Source: CAVUCH01 sp963763095 (lineage in GTDB: Bacteria > Acidobacteriota > Vicinamibacteria > Vicinamibacterales > JAENWD01). From it: 64,000 nucleotides of DNA. A program made the position numbers and the translations under genes. Positions 26,550 through 34,475 of this stretch are shown in pieces (within the stretch, counting starts at the first letter, position 1; every line of letters starts with the position of its first letter). The notes below the pieces were generated by a model. That model made no database searches. It was given only the letters and a program-made list of their open reading frames with translations, and was not told the DNA's origin. The stretch covers positions 1 through 64,000 of the forward strand of contig CAVXNR010000016.1 in NCBI GenBank assembly GCA_963763095.1, in the 5' to 3' direction.

Positions 26550-28166
26550 ATGCCTCTTGGGCGCCTCGAAGTCACTGACGCCCTCGGGCGGCGCGTTGTG
26601 CCGCTCGAGAAGCCCACGTTTTCCATCGGCCGCCGCAGCGGCAATGATCTGCAGCTCGTGGGCAGCGACGTGTCGCGCGACCACGCCGACATCACACGCG
26701 ACAACGAACAGTACATGCTCCGCGACCGTGGCTCGCGGTATGGCACGTTCGTCAACGGCGAGCAGATCACGGAGAAATCGCTGACGCACGGCGATCTGGT
26801 GCGGCTTGGCCGCAGCGGCGGTGCTGAGATGGTGTTCCTGCTCGACGAGCAGCCGCTGTCGAGCTCCTCGTTCGAGAAGCACCCGAGTTCCGCCGTCGGC
26901 GACCTTCGCCAGATTGCTGCCCTGCTGGAGGGCCTGCGCGCGCTCGGGTCGGGCCGTGTGCTCGACGAGGTGCTGGCTCTCGTCATGGATTCCGCCATCG
27001 AAGTCACCGGCGCCGAACGCGGGTTCATCATGCTGGCGAACGCCGAAGCGGAACTCGAGTTCAAGATTGCCCGCGCCCGCGGCCGCGTCACGCTGCCGGG
27101 CAAGAGCTTCGAGACCAGCCGCAAGATCCCGGAGGAGGTTTTCTCGACCGGTCAGGAGCGTGTCGTCGCGGATCTGCTCGACAGCAATCTGGTGTCCGAG
27201 CACAACAGCACCGTCGTGCTCGGGATCCGCCACGTGCTCTGCACGCCCCTGCGGCTCGTGCGCTATCTCGATCGGGCCGACATGCCGAACGAGGAGAAGC
27301 GCATCGGCGTGTTGTACCTCGACAGCCGCGAGAAGGGCGCCGTTCTCTCCCGTGCGGCGCGCGCGGCGCTGGAGACGCTCGCCACCGAAGCGGCCGTGGC
27401 CATCGAGAACGCGCGTCTGTACCGGGAAACGCTCGACAAGGCCAAGATGGAGCAGGAGATGCGCATCGCGGCCGACATCCAGCGCGCGCTGCTCCCGGAA
27501 GCGAAGCGGATGGGCGGCTTCTTCGAGGCGATGGGCGCCTCGGTGCCGTGCCGCTCGATCGGCGGCGATTTCTTCGACTACGTCGATCTGCCAGATGGCG
27601 AGTTTGGTTTTGCGGTTGGCGACGTGGCAGGCAAGGGTGCGCCCGCGGCGCTGCTTACCGCGGTGCTGCAGGGTGTGTTCGCCTCGCAGGCGTCGAGCGG
27701 CACCGGTCCGGCCATGACGCTCTCGCGCGTGAACCAGGCGCTGATCCGCCGCTCGGTGGAATCCCGCTTTGCGACCGCGTTCTACGCCGTGCTCACCCCT
27801 GACGGGAAGCTGACCTACTGCAACGCCGGTCACAACCCGCCGCTCTTGATCCGCAAGGACGGGGTCGAGCGGCTCGAAACCGGGGGGCTGATCCTGGGCC
27901 TGTTCGAGCACGCGACGTTCGAGGAAGAGACCGTGCGCGTGTCGCCGGGCGACATCCTCGTGACCTTCAGCGACGGCGTGACCGAGGCCCTGAGCCTTCT
28001 CGGGGAAGAGTACGGCGAGGAACGCCTGCTCGAGTGCACGACGCAGTTCCGCGACAAGAGCGTGCCCGACCTGCTCGAGGGCATCCTCGCCAGCGTGCGC
28101 CAGTTCACCGCGGGTGCCGTGCAGAGCGACGACGTGACCGCGCTCGTGCTGCGGTATGTCGGCTGA
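26550..28166 (+). CDS. FHA-GAF-PP2C (SpoIIE-type) serine phosphatase
   Basis: About 538 residues; the ATG at 26550 is chosen because the FHA domain starts right after it (the frame is open to 26412). Residues 5-95 are FHA (GRRSGND, SRDHADI, SRYGTFVNG). Residues 115-290 are a GAF domain with ITGAERGFIML-like start. Residues 310-535 are a PPM/SpoIIE phosphatase with metal-binding Asp in SIGGDFFDYV and VGDVAGKG, and FSDGVTEA. It is cytoplasmic and probably removes phosphate from a Ser/Thr target such as an anti-sigma antagonist. The 181-bp gap to the divergent CBS gene would hold its promoter. It overlaps the next ORF by 11 bp. Confidence 0.92.
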   Translation: MPLGRLEVTDALGRRVVPLEKPTFSIGRRSGNDLQLVGSDVSRDHADITRDNEQYMLRDRGSRYGTFVNGEQITEKSLTHGDLVRLGRSGGAEMVFLLDEQPLSSSSFEKHPSSAVGDLRQIAALLEGLRALGSGRVLDEVLALVMDSAIEVTGAERGFIMLANAEAELEFKIARARGRVTLPGKSFETSRKIPEEVFSTGQERVVADLLDSNLVSEHNSTVVLGIRHVLCTPLRLVRYLDRADMPNEEKRIGVLYLDSREKGAVLSRAARAALETLATEAAVAIENARLYRETLDKAKMEQEMRIAADIQRALLPEAKRMGGFFEAMGASVPCRSIGGDFFDYVDLPDGEFGFAVGDVAGKGAPAALLTAVLQGVFASQASSGTGPAMTLSRVNQALIRRSVESRFATAFYAVLTPDGKLTYCNAGHNPPLLIRKDGVERLETGGLILGLFEHATFEEETVRVSPGDILVTFSDGVTEALSLLGEEYGEERLLECTTQFRDKSVPDLLEGILASVRQFTAGAVQSDDVTALVLRYVG

Positions 28167-28452
28167 TCGGGGGCGCCCGCGGCTTGCGGCCGCTCTCTGG
28201 CTCGTCCTCGCGTTCCTCGTCTGGCACGATCGGTTCGATCACGGTATCCGCACCGCGGCGCGCCACTATCTGGCGGACCAGCATGCGTACGTACTGGGAT
28301 GCGCCCCATTCATTCCCATCAATGCCGCTATGCGGCCCGCGGCATCCGCAGCGGCACTCGACGCCACGAGATGGAGCGCGCTCATCGCCGTGTCCGGCCT
28401 CGGTGCGGTCACCTGGGCTGTGCGGCGGCCTATCATTTTCGTTAACCGTTGA
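28156..28452 (+). CDS. Small two-helix membrane protein, unknown function
   Basis: A 98-residue ORF that starts 11 bp inside the end of the phosphatase gene, as a coupled gene would. It has a basic start, a first helix at about residues 10-22 and a second at about 75-88, and two cysteine-poor loops. Its TGA stop is supplied by the first copies of the 7-bp repeat at 28441, so the C-terminus may have been set by the arrival of the repeat. I do not recognise the family. A real gene is plausible but not certain. Confidence 0.5.
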   Translation: MSADRGRPRLAAALWLVLAFLVWHDRFDHGIRTAARHYLADQHAYVLGCAPFIPINAAMRPAASAAALDATRWSALIAVSGLGAVTWAVRRPIIFVNR

Positions 28453-28489
28453 CCGTTGACCGTTGACGGTAAATTGTTGAACGTTGACC
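28441..28489 (+). repeat. GTTGACC heptad tandem array
   Basis: Seven 7-bp units: GTTAACC, GTTGACC twice, GTTGACG, GTAAATT, GTTGAAC, GTTGACC. The array supplies the stop of the upstream ORF (TGA at 28450) and ends one base before the ATG of the HMGL gene, in the place a ribosome site would be. Confidence 0.9.
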
Positions 28490-28490
28490 C

Positions 28491-29720
28491 ATGACGCACC
28501 CCCTCGTGTACGACTGGAATCTCGTCGCGCCCGCCGACGCGCCGGCAGCGGCCATCCAGCTCGACGACGAGACGCTGCGCGACGGCCTGCAGTCCCCCTC
28601 GGTGCGGGCGCCGGCGATTGACGAGAAGCTCCGCATCCTGCACCTCATCGACGATCTGGGCATCGAGTGTGCGGATATCGGTCTGCCGGGCGCCGGACCG
28701 CATGTCGTCGAGGATGTCGAGCGGCTCGTACGGGAGATCGTGAGCGCGAAGCTGCGCGTTCGTCCCAACTGCGCGGCGCGGACGGTCGTGGCCGATATCC
28801 GGCCGATCGCGGAGATCGCCCAACGGACCGGCACGCAGCTGGAGGTGGCGGCGTTCATCGGCTCGAGTCCCCTGCGGCAGTATGCCGAGGGGTGGACGCT
28901 CGATTTTCTGCAGCGAAGCACCGCGGAGGCGCTCTCGTTCGCTGTCAGGGAAGGCCTCACGGTCTTCTTCGTGACGGAAGACACCCTCCGCGCCGATCCC
29001 GCGTCGTTGCGGCTGCTCTATACAACGGCTGTACGCGCCGGCGCCTCGCGTATCTGCGTGGCGGACACGGTCGGCCACGCAACACCCCACGGCGCGCACG
29101 CGGCAGTGCAGTTCGCCGTCCGCCTGCTCGACGAGCTCGAGGCAGACGAGGTGGGCGTGGACTGGCACGGGCACGATGACCGGGGGCTGGCGGTGGCCAA
29201 CAGCATCGCCGCGTGCCAGGGGGGCGCCACCCGTCTCCACGGCACCGGACTCGGCGTCGGGGAGCGCACCGGCAACGCGCCGATGGACCTGCTGCTGGTG
29301 AATCTCGCGTTGCTCGGGTATCGGCCGGCCGACCTCACGAAGCTGCCGGCGTATTGCCAGGCCGTGTCGGATGCGACGGGCGTACCAATCCCTGCGAAGT
29401 ACCCGGTCGTGGGACGCGACGCCTTCCGGACGGCCACGGGTGTGCACGCGGCAGCCATCGCGAAGGCGGGACGCAAGGGCGATCGCCCCGCGGTCGATGC
29501 CGTGTACTCCGGCGTGCCCGCCGCGCTGGTGGGGCGGGAGCAGGAGATCGAGGTGGGACCGCTGTCGGGCAAATGGAACGTGATTTTCTGGCTCGAGAAG
29601 CGCGGGCTGACCGCCTCCGAGGAACTGGTGGACCGCATCCTGGCGCGGGGCAAGCGGTCGCGGATGACCCTTACGGAGCAGGAGATACGGGAGGAGATCG
29701 CGGCCACGCGTCCGGCCTAG
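28491..29720 (+). CDS. HMGL/LeuA-like acyltransferase (2-isopropylmalate/homocitrate synthase family)
   Basis: A 409-residue TIM-barrel enzyme of the DRE-TIM family. DDETLRDGLQSP (residues 22-33) gives the metal-binding Asp and catalytic Arg; VDWHGHDDRGLAVANS carries the two metal-binding His; GTGLGVGERTGNAPMDLLL is the glycine-rich loop of the LeuA/NifV branch. The enzymes condense acetyl-CoA with a 2-oxo acid. It lacks the C-terminal LeuA regulatory domain and stands alone, with no leuBCD or lys genes in view, so 2-isopropylmalate, homocitrate, citramalate or Re-citrate synthase are all possible. There is no normal ribosome site; a GTTGACC heptad occupies the position. A Si-type citrate synthase lies 1.2 kb away on the other strand. 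Confidence 0.85.
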   Translation: MTHPLVYDWNLVAPADAPAAAIQLDDETLRDGLQSPSVRAPAIDEKLRILHLIDDLGIECADIGLPGAGPHVVEDVERLVREIVSAKLRVRPNCAARTVVADIRPIAEIAQRTGTQLEVAAFIGSSPLRQYAEGWTLDFLQRSTAEALSFAVREGLTVFFVTEDTLRADPASLRLLYTTAVRAGASRICVADTVGHATPHGAHAAVQFAVRLLDELEADEVGVDWHGHDDRGLAVANSIAACQGGATRLHGTGLGVGERTGNAPMDLLLVNLALLGYRPADLTKLPAYCQAVSDATGVPIPAKYPVVGRDAFRTATGVHAAAIAKAGRKGDRPAVDAVYSGVPAALVGREQEIEVGPLSGKWNVIFWLEKRGLTASEELVDRILARGKRSRMTLTEQEIREEIAATRPA

Positions 29721-29730
29721 CCGGTAGATC

Positions 29731-29850
29731 GGCTCCAGGCTCCAGGCTCCAGGCTCCGGGCTCCAGACTCCAGGCTCCGGGCTTCAGGCCCTACCAGGTA
29801 GCCTTCGACAAGCCCTGTAGGCTGGAGCCCGGAGCCCGGAGCCCGGAGCC
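29731..29850. repeat. Inverted GGCTCCA/GCCCGGA heptad arrays
   Basis: Eight GGCTCCA-type units (29731-29786) and about four inverse units (29821-29850) surround a 34-bp spacer, in the gap between two convergent genes. Pairing would form a long GC-rich hairpin, so it may end transcription from both sides. Confidence 0.88.
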
Positions 29851-30932
29851 TACCGTTTTCCCAGCGCCGCCTCGATCTGTGGCAGTGCGGCGAGCAGCAC
29901 GTCGCCCACGGTCTGCAGGCTGCGCGCGCTGACGTTGTCGAGGGTGTCATTGGGCGTGTGCCAGGCGGGGTAATCGAGGTCGATGATGTCGACCGCTGGC
30001 ACTCCGGCCGCGAGGAACGGCGCGTGGTCGTCTTCGATCGCGAGGGGCTCGTCGAGGAACACGTCGCCGTGTCCGAGGCGACTGGCGGCGGCCCAAACGA
30101 TATCCGTGAGCCACCGCGTGGAGTTGGACTCGCGCCGGATATTCAGGTTGCGGTCGCCCACCATGTCGACCAGCAGCATCGCCCGGATGGTGTCCAGCGT
30201 GCCCGACGCACGGGCGGTCTCCACGTACCCCCGGCTGCCGTAGGTGTGATCGGTGCCAGTCCATTCGAGCACGGCTTCCTCGCCGTCGAAGAACACCAGC
30301 TCGATCGTGAACGGGTTCCTGCGATCCTTCAGCACCCGTGCGAGCTCCAGGAGCACCGCGGCGCTCGATCCTCCGTCGTTTGCGCCAACGAACCGGAAGC
30401 GGCGGAACAGCTTGGTGTCGTAGTGTCCCCCGATCAGCAGCCGTTCGGGTCTGGCGCCCGGAATCACGACCGAGAGGTTGACCATCTTGAGCGGCCCCAG
30501 CGGGGTTTGCGCGTCGAATGCCCGCTCCGTGGCGGAGAGCCCGATGGCCGCGATCTGATCGCGGATGTAGCGCCGCGCTGCTTCGATGCCCGGGGATCCG
30601 GCGGGACGGGGGCCGATCGCCACGAGCTGCCGCACGTGCTCGAAGGCGCGTCCGGAGTCGAACGGCAGAACCGCACTCCCGTTGTGCGCTGCTGACGCCT
30701 GCGGCTTCTGCCCCGGAGCGGGCAGAGCGCCGCGGGCGCAGAGACCCACGCCGGCCGCGGCAGCCATCGCGAAACCGAGCGCCAGCGCCAGCCCGATGCG
30801 GTATGGGACGAACCCTCGCCGCTCGGTGCGATGCGGCCGTTCGTCTGCCGTGACGCGCCGGTCTGTGCGGGATTGTTCGCTTCTGGTGGGATGGCGACGC
30901 CGGGTGTCAGCGGCGCGCCGCGGGCTTCGCAA
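29850..30932 (-). CDS. M28-family zinc aminopeptidase (glutaminyl cyclotransferase-like)
   Basis: A 360-residue protein. The open frame starts with TTG at 30932, three bases after the citrate synthase stop, and has a long basic N-terminus before one hydrophobic helix (about residues 45-65), so it is anchored or exported. The catalytic domain has the M28 zinc ligands in order: GGHYDTK (His), GANDGGSSAA (bridging Asp), FFDGEE (Glu pair), DMVGD, and WHTPNDT (last His). This branch includes aminopeptidases and bacterial glutaminyl cyclases. Other start codons further in are not ATG or GTG. It ends in the heptad repeat between two convergent genes. Confidence 0.87.
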   Translation of the reverse strand: MRSPRRAADTRRRHPTRSEQSRTDRRVTADERPHRTERRGFVPYRIGLALALGFAMAAAAGVGLCARGALPAPGQKPQASAAHNGSAVLPFDSGRAFEHVRQLVAIGPRPAGSPGIEAARRYIRDQIAAIGLSATERAFDAQTPLGPLKMVNLSVVIPGARPERLLIGGHYDTKLFRRFRFVGANDGGSSAAVLLELARVLKDRRNPFTIELVFFDGEEAVLEWTGTDHTYGSRGYVETARASGTLDTIRAMLLVDMVGDRNLNIRRESNSTRWLTDIVWAAASRLGHGDVFLDEPLAIEDDHAPFLAAGVPAVDIIDLDYPAWHTPNDTLDNVSARSLQTVGDVLLAALPQIEAALGKR

Positions 30933-30935
30933 CCG

Positions 30936-32222
30936 TCAGCCCCGTTTCTCGAGGGACTGGTACGTTCGTTCGTCGGATCCCGTGTAGACCTGCCGCGGCC
31001 GGACGATCTTCGTGTCGGGGTCGAGCAGCATCTCTTCCCACTGCGCCAGCCACCCGGCGGTGCGCGGGATGGCGAAGAGCACCGGGAACATATCGGTGGG
31101 GAACCCCATGGCCTGGTAGATCAGGCCGGAGTAGAAGTCCACGTTCGGATAGAGCTTGCGGGAGACGAAGTAATCGTCGCGCAGCGCGATGCGCTCGAGC
31201 TCCATCGCGATGTTGAGCAGCGGGTTGCGGCCGGTCACCTCGAAGACCTCGTCGGCCGTCCGCTTGATGATCGTCGCGCGCGGGTCGTACGACTTGTAGA
31301 CGCGGTGGCCAAAGCCCATCAGCCGTCCGTCACCCGCCTTGACCCGCGCAATGAACTCGGGTACGTGCTCGATTGCGCCGATCTCGTTCAGCATGCGCAG
31401 CACCGCTTCGTTCGCCCCGCCGTGCAGCGGGCCGTAGAGGGCTGCGGTGGCGCCGGCGGCCGAGGAGAACGGGTCGGTGTGCGAGCTGCCGACCGAGCGC
31501 ATGGCGAACGTGCTGCAGTTCTGCTCATGGTCGGCGTGCAGGATGAACAGCACGTCGAGCGCCCGCTCGAGCACCGGGTGCGGCACGTACGGCGTGCCGG
31601 GGTCCGAGAACAGCATCGCCAGGAAGTTGCCGCTGAAGGAGAGGTGCTCGGACGGGCGGACGATCGGCCGGCCGCGGCGATGGCGGAACGCGTAAGCGGC
31701 GAGCGCCGGTGCCTGTGCGATCAGACGGTGCATCTGGGTGCGGCGCGTGGGCTCGTCGAAGATTGCTTTCGATTCCGGATAGTACGTCGACAGCGCCGCG
31801 AAGCTGGCGATGAGCGTGCCCATCGGGTGCGGATCGGGTGCGAACCCGTCCAGCAGACGCTCGAAGCCGTCCGGGGGCACCCGGTGCGAGTGGATGACCT
31901 CCGTCCACGCCGAGAGCTGCGCCCCGCGCGGCAGCTCGCCGTGGAGCAGCAGGTAGGCGGTTTCCAGGTACGAGCTCTGCTCGGCCAGTTGCTCGATCGG
32001 GTAGCCCCGGTAGCGGAGGATGCCCCGATCGCCGTCGATGTACGTGATCTGGCTCTTCACCGCAGCCGTGTTGACGAGCGCCGGGTCGTACGTCATCAGC
32101 CCGAAGTCATCGTCGATCGTCTTGATTTTTCGCAGGTCAGCGGCCCGGATGGTGCCCTCCGTGATGGGCAACTGATAGGTGCGGCCTGTGCGGTTGTCGG
32201 TGATCGTGAGCGTGTCAGGCAT
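30936..32222 (-). CDS. gltA: Citrate synthase
   Basis: A 428-residue Si-citrate synthase, normal length for the hexameric type. It condenses acetyl-CoA and oxaloacetate, first step of the TCA cycle. Motifs: PLHGGANEAVLRML with a catalytic His, MGFGHRVYKSYDPRA with the second catalytic His, NVDFYSGLIYQAMGFP with the catalytic Asp, and FAIPRTAGWLAQW. The N-terminus carries the regulatory beta domain typical of NADH-sensitive enzymes. It lies 37 bp downstream of yacG and directly before the M28 peptidase; the three may be one transcript. Confidence 0.97.
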   Translation of the reverse strand: MPDTLTITDNRTGRTYQLPITEGTIRAADLRKIKTIDDDFGLMTYDPALVNTAAVKSQITYIDGDRGILRYRGYPIEQLAEQSSYLETAYLLLHGELPRGAQLSAWTEVIHSHRVPPDGFERLLDGFAPDPHPMGTLIASFAALSTYYPESKAIFDEPTRRTQMHRLIAQAPALAAYAFRHRRGRPIVRPSEHLSFSGNFLAMLFSDPGTPYVPHPVLERALDVLFILHADHEQNCSTFAMRSVGSSHTDPFSSAAGATAALYGPLHGGANEAVLRMLNEIGAIEHVPEFIARVKAGDGRLMGFGHRVYKSYDPRATIIKRTADEVFEVTGRNPLLNIAMELERIALRDDYFVSRKLYPNVDFYSGLIYQAMGFPTDMFPVLFAIPRTAGWLAQWEEMLLDPDTKIVRPRQVYTGSDERTYQSLEKRG

Positions 32223-32259
32223 GCGCGGGTTGAGGCGGAAACGGAACTGGACCGACGGG

Positions 32260-32445
32260 TCAGGATTGCGGCGTGTCGTCGGACTCCGGGGAGTCGGGGC
32301 TCACAGGTTCTGCCGGGACTCGGTAGTCACCGTCAATCCACCGCGCCAGATCCAGCAGCCGGCACCGCTCGCTGCAGAACGGCCTGAATGCCGGATCGAC
32401 CGGCCTGTGGCGACACATCGCACAGATCGGCGGCTCCGAAGACAC
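32260..32445 (-). CDS. yacG: YacG-like zinc protein (DNA gyrase inhibitor family)
   Basis: A 61-residue zinc-binding protein with the YacG spacing: CAMC, then FCSERC 14 residues later, followed by LDLARW and GDYRVP. YacG in Escherichia coli binds GyrB and inhibits gyrase. It starts with GTG; a TAGAAT box six bases upstream suggests a leaderless transcript. It is followed by citrate synthase on the same strand. Confidence 0.85.
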   Translation of the reverse strand: MSSEPPICAMCRHRPVDPAFRPFCSERCRLLDLARWIDGDYRVPAEPVSPDSPESDDTPQS

Positions 32446-32451
32446 CCCCGT

Positions 32452-32457
32452 ATTCTA
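32452..32457 (-). promoter_or_regulatory. Candidate leaderless -10 element for yacG
   Basis: TAGAAT on the minus strand ends 6 bases before the GTG of yacG, placing the predicted transcription start at the start codon. A weak TTGTCG lies 19 bp upstream. Confidence 0.45.
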
Positions 32458-32520
32458 ACGTGCCCGCACGGGAGTGCGACAAGCGGCGGTCGGGAACGCT
32501 CGCGAGACCGAGCTGAGAAT

Positions 32521-32606
32521 GAGATCGGGAGGTGTCTCTGAGATCGGGAGGTGTTTCTCGCGATCGTGAGAAACACCTCCCGATCTCAGAAACACCTCCC
32601 GATCTC
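32521..32606. repeat. Two-by-two inverted 20-bp repeat forming a 39-bp hairpin
   Basis: Two direct copies of GAGATCGGGAGGTGTTTCT (32521-32539, 32540-32559) and two inverse copies (32568-32587, 32588-32606) around an 8-nt loop. The inner 20 bp pair perfectly and the outer 19 bp with one mismatch. It lies in the 202-bp gap between phoU and yacG. Confidence 0.9.
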
Positions 32607-32647
32607 GAATCGCTGGTGCCGGCAGGGCTGCAGAGGCCCCGGCGGGA

Positions 32648-33337
32648 TCAGGCCCCCGTGAGCGGGTCTGCAGTAGCGGCCGAGTGCCGCACGTCGCGCG
32701 CTGACACCATGAAGATGACGTCCTCGGCCACGTTGGTGGCGTGATCGCCTATTCGCTCGAGGTGCCGCGACACGAGGATGAGGTCGAGTGAAGGTTCAAT
32801 CGTGGTGGGATCCTGGAGCATGAACGTGAGCAGTTCCCGGAACACCTGTGTCTTGAGCGTGTCGAGCTGATCGTCCGCGTTCAACACCCGCTGGGCCAGG
32901 CCGATGTCGCGCCGTACGAACGCGTCGAGCGCGTCGCGCAGCATGGCTTGTGCGATCTCGGCCATCCGCGGGATGTCGATTAGCTTCTTGACGGGCGGGT
33001 GCATGCGATAGCGCTGCGTCGCTTCGGCGATGTTGACGGCCAGGTCGCCCACGCGCTCGAGATCCGAGTTGATCTTGACGGCAGCGAGGATCGCCCGCAG
33101 GTCGGCGGCCATCGGCTGGTGTAGCGCAAGCAGACGGAAGCAGCGGTCGTCAATCTCGATGTGCAGCCGGTTGATCGGCTCGTCGCCGACCAGCACGGAG
33201 TGGATCTCGTCGAGATCGCGTTCGGCGAGACCGTGCACCGATCGCCGTACGCGCTCCTCCGCAAGTCCGCCCATCTCGAGCAGCCGGGAGCTGAGCACTT
33301 CGAGCTCGTCCTGGAAATGTCGTGCGCCGCGCTCCAC
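32648..33337 (-). CDS. phoU: PhoU phosphate-signalling protein
   Basis: A 229-residue all-helical protein of normal PhoU length with the two repeated three-helix bundles. The metal-binding motifs are visible: VKINSDLERVGDLAVNIAE in the first half and LILVSRHLERIGDHATNVAE in the second (both of the ExxxD type). PhoU represses the PhoR/PhoB system when phosphate is plentiful by acting through PstB. The GTG start has GGGAG upstream. It follows pstB by 13 bp on the same strand, so the two are an operon; a large hairpin follows it. Confidence 0.96.
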   Translation of the reverse strand: MERGARHFQDELEVLSSRLLEMGGLAEERVRRSVHGLAERDLDEIHSVLVGDEPINRLHIEIDDRCFRLLALHQPMAADLRAILAAVKINSDLERVGDLAVNIAEATQRYRMHPPVKKLIDIPRMAEIAQAMLRDALDAFVRRDIGLAQRVLNADDQLDTLKTQVFRELLTFMLQDPTTIEPSLDLILVSRHLERIGDHATNVAEDVIFMVSARDVRHSAATADPLTGA

Positions 33338-33350
33338 CAGCTGTTTCTCC

Positions 33351-34178
33351 CTACCCGAAGCGGCCTGTGACGTAGTCTTCGGTCAGCTTCTCTGCAGGAG
33401 CCGTGAAGATCCGGTCCGTGCGCGCGTACTCGACCAAACGCCCCAACCAGAAGAAGGCCGTGTAGTCCGACACGCGCGCGGCCTGCTGCATGTTGTGCGT
33501 GACGATGACGATGGTGTAATCCTTCTTGAGCGCGTAGATCAGCTCCTCGATGCGCTGCGTGGCTATGGGGTCGAGCGCCGATGCCGGCTCGTCCATCAGC
33601 AGCACCTTGGGCTTGACCGCCAGCGCCCGCGCGATGCACAACCGCTGCTGCTGTCCACCGGACAACGCCAGCGCCGGTTCGTGGAGCCGATCCTTTACCT
33701 CGTCCCACAACGCGGCGGACCGCAGGCTGCCCTCCACCCGCTCGTTCAGCTCGGGCTTGTTCTTCGCCAGGCTGTTGATGCGCAGCCCATATGCAACATT
33801 TTCGAAGATGGACTTCGGGAAAGGATTGGATTTCTGGAACACCATCCCGACACGCCGCCGCAGTCCGACGACATCAAGGGAGGGGTCGTAGATGTTCACC
33901 CCGTCGATGTGCACGCTGCCTTCGACACGCGTGCCGGGGATGAGGTCGTTCATCCGGTTCAGGGTGCGCAGAAAGGTGCTCTTGCCGCACCCGGACGGTC
34001 CGATGAACGCCGAGACGACGTTTGCCCGTAGCTGGACCGAGATGCCCTCGAGCGCGCGCTTCTGCCCGTAGTAGAAATTCAGCGCGTTGACGTCGATCTT
34101 GATGGGTTCTTCGGCGGTGCGGTCGCGGGGCGGAACGGTGACGGATGAAGGCACTGGCGTGAGAGTGGAAGTGTCCAC
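33351..34178 (-). CDS. pstB: Phosphate ABC transporter ATP-binding protein
   Basis: A 275-residue ABC ATPase. Walker A GPSGCGKST, signature LSGGQQQRLCIARALA, Walker B VLLMDEPASALDP and the His switch in VTHNMQ are all present, and the N-terminus VNALNFYYGQKRALEGI is typical of PstB. It powers phosphate import through PstC/PstA, which are not in this window next to it, so the transporter subunits must be elsewhere. The start is GTG at 34178. A pair of TTACA repeats 11 bp apart lies 45-60 bp upstream and could be a Pho box. Confidence 0.95.
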   Translation of the reverse strand: MDTSTLTPVPSSVTVPPRDRTAEEPIKIDVNALNFYYGQKRALEGISVQLRANVVSAFIGPSGCGKSTFLRTLNRMNDLIPGTRVEGSVHIDGVNIYDPSLDVVGLRRRVGMVFQKSNPFPKSIFENVAYGLRINSLAKNKPELNERVEGSLRSAALWDEVKDRLHEPALALSGGQQQRLCIARALAVKPKVLLMDEPASALDPIATQRIEELIYALKKDYTIVIVTHNMQQAARVSDYTAFFWLGRLVEYARTDRIFTAPAEKLTEDYVTGRFG

Positions 34179-34222
34179 GTCCCGTAGGCTACGGCTCCGC
34201 GGTTTCCGTGCCGTTTCGCGGG

Positions 34223-34238
34223 TGTAAATTTCCTGTAA
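34223..34238 (-). promoter_or_regulatory. Candidate Pho box upstream of pstB
   Basis: On the minus strand TTACAGGAAATTTACA holds two TTACA repeats with an 11-bp period, one helical turn, as in PhoB/PhoP sites. It lies 45-60 bp before the pstB start in an otherwise GC-rich region. Distance from any -10 is not ideal. Confidence 0.4.
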
Positions 34239-34475
34239 CGGGCTTCACCGGGTGGGTTGGGCAGCTCGCAGGAGGCCTCCGCAGGGGCTTCGCCGCGTCC
34301 CGGACCGAGCGCTGGGCGGAAGCCGGTCGCGCCCTCTGCCACGCCTGCCCAGTTGACCGGCGGCAGCGTGTGAGATATACACCTGATTCTAGTGCAGCGG
34401 TTGAGGTAGCGAAGGCGACGAGCCCAGTCGATGCGCGCGCCGGTCGCCCGTGGAAACGGAAGGAACGGAGTGCCA

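Noticed and set aside
30831..32387. A 518-codon plus-strand ORF over citrate synthase
   Set aside because: The minus strand encodes a full citrate synthase with all catalytic residues.
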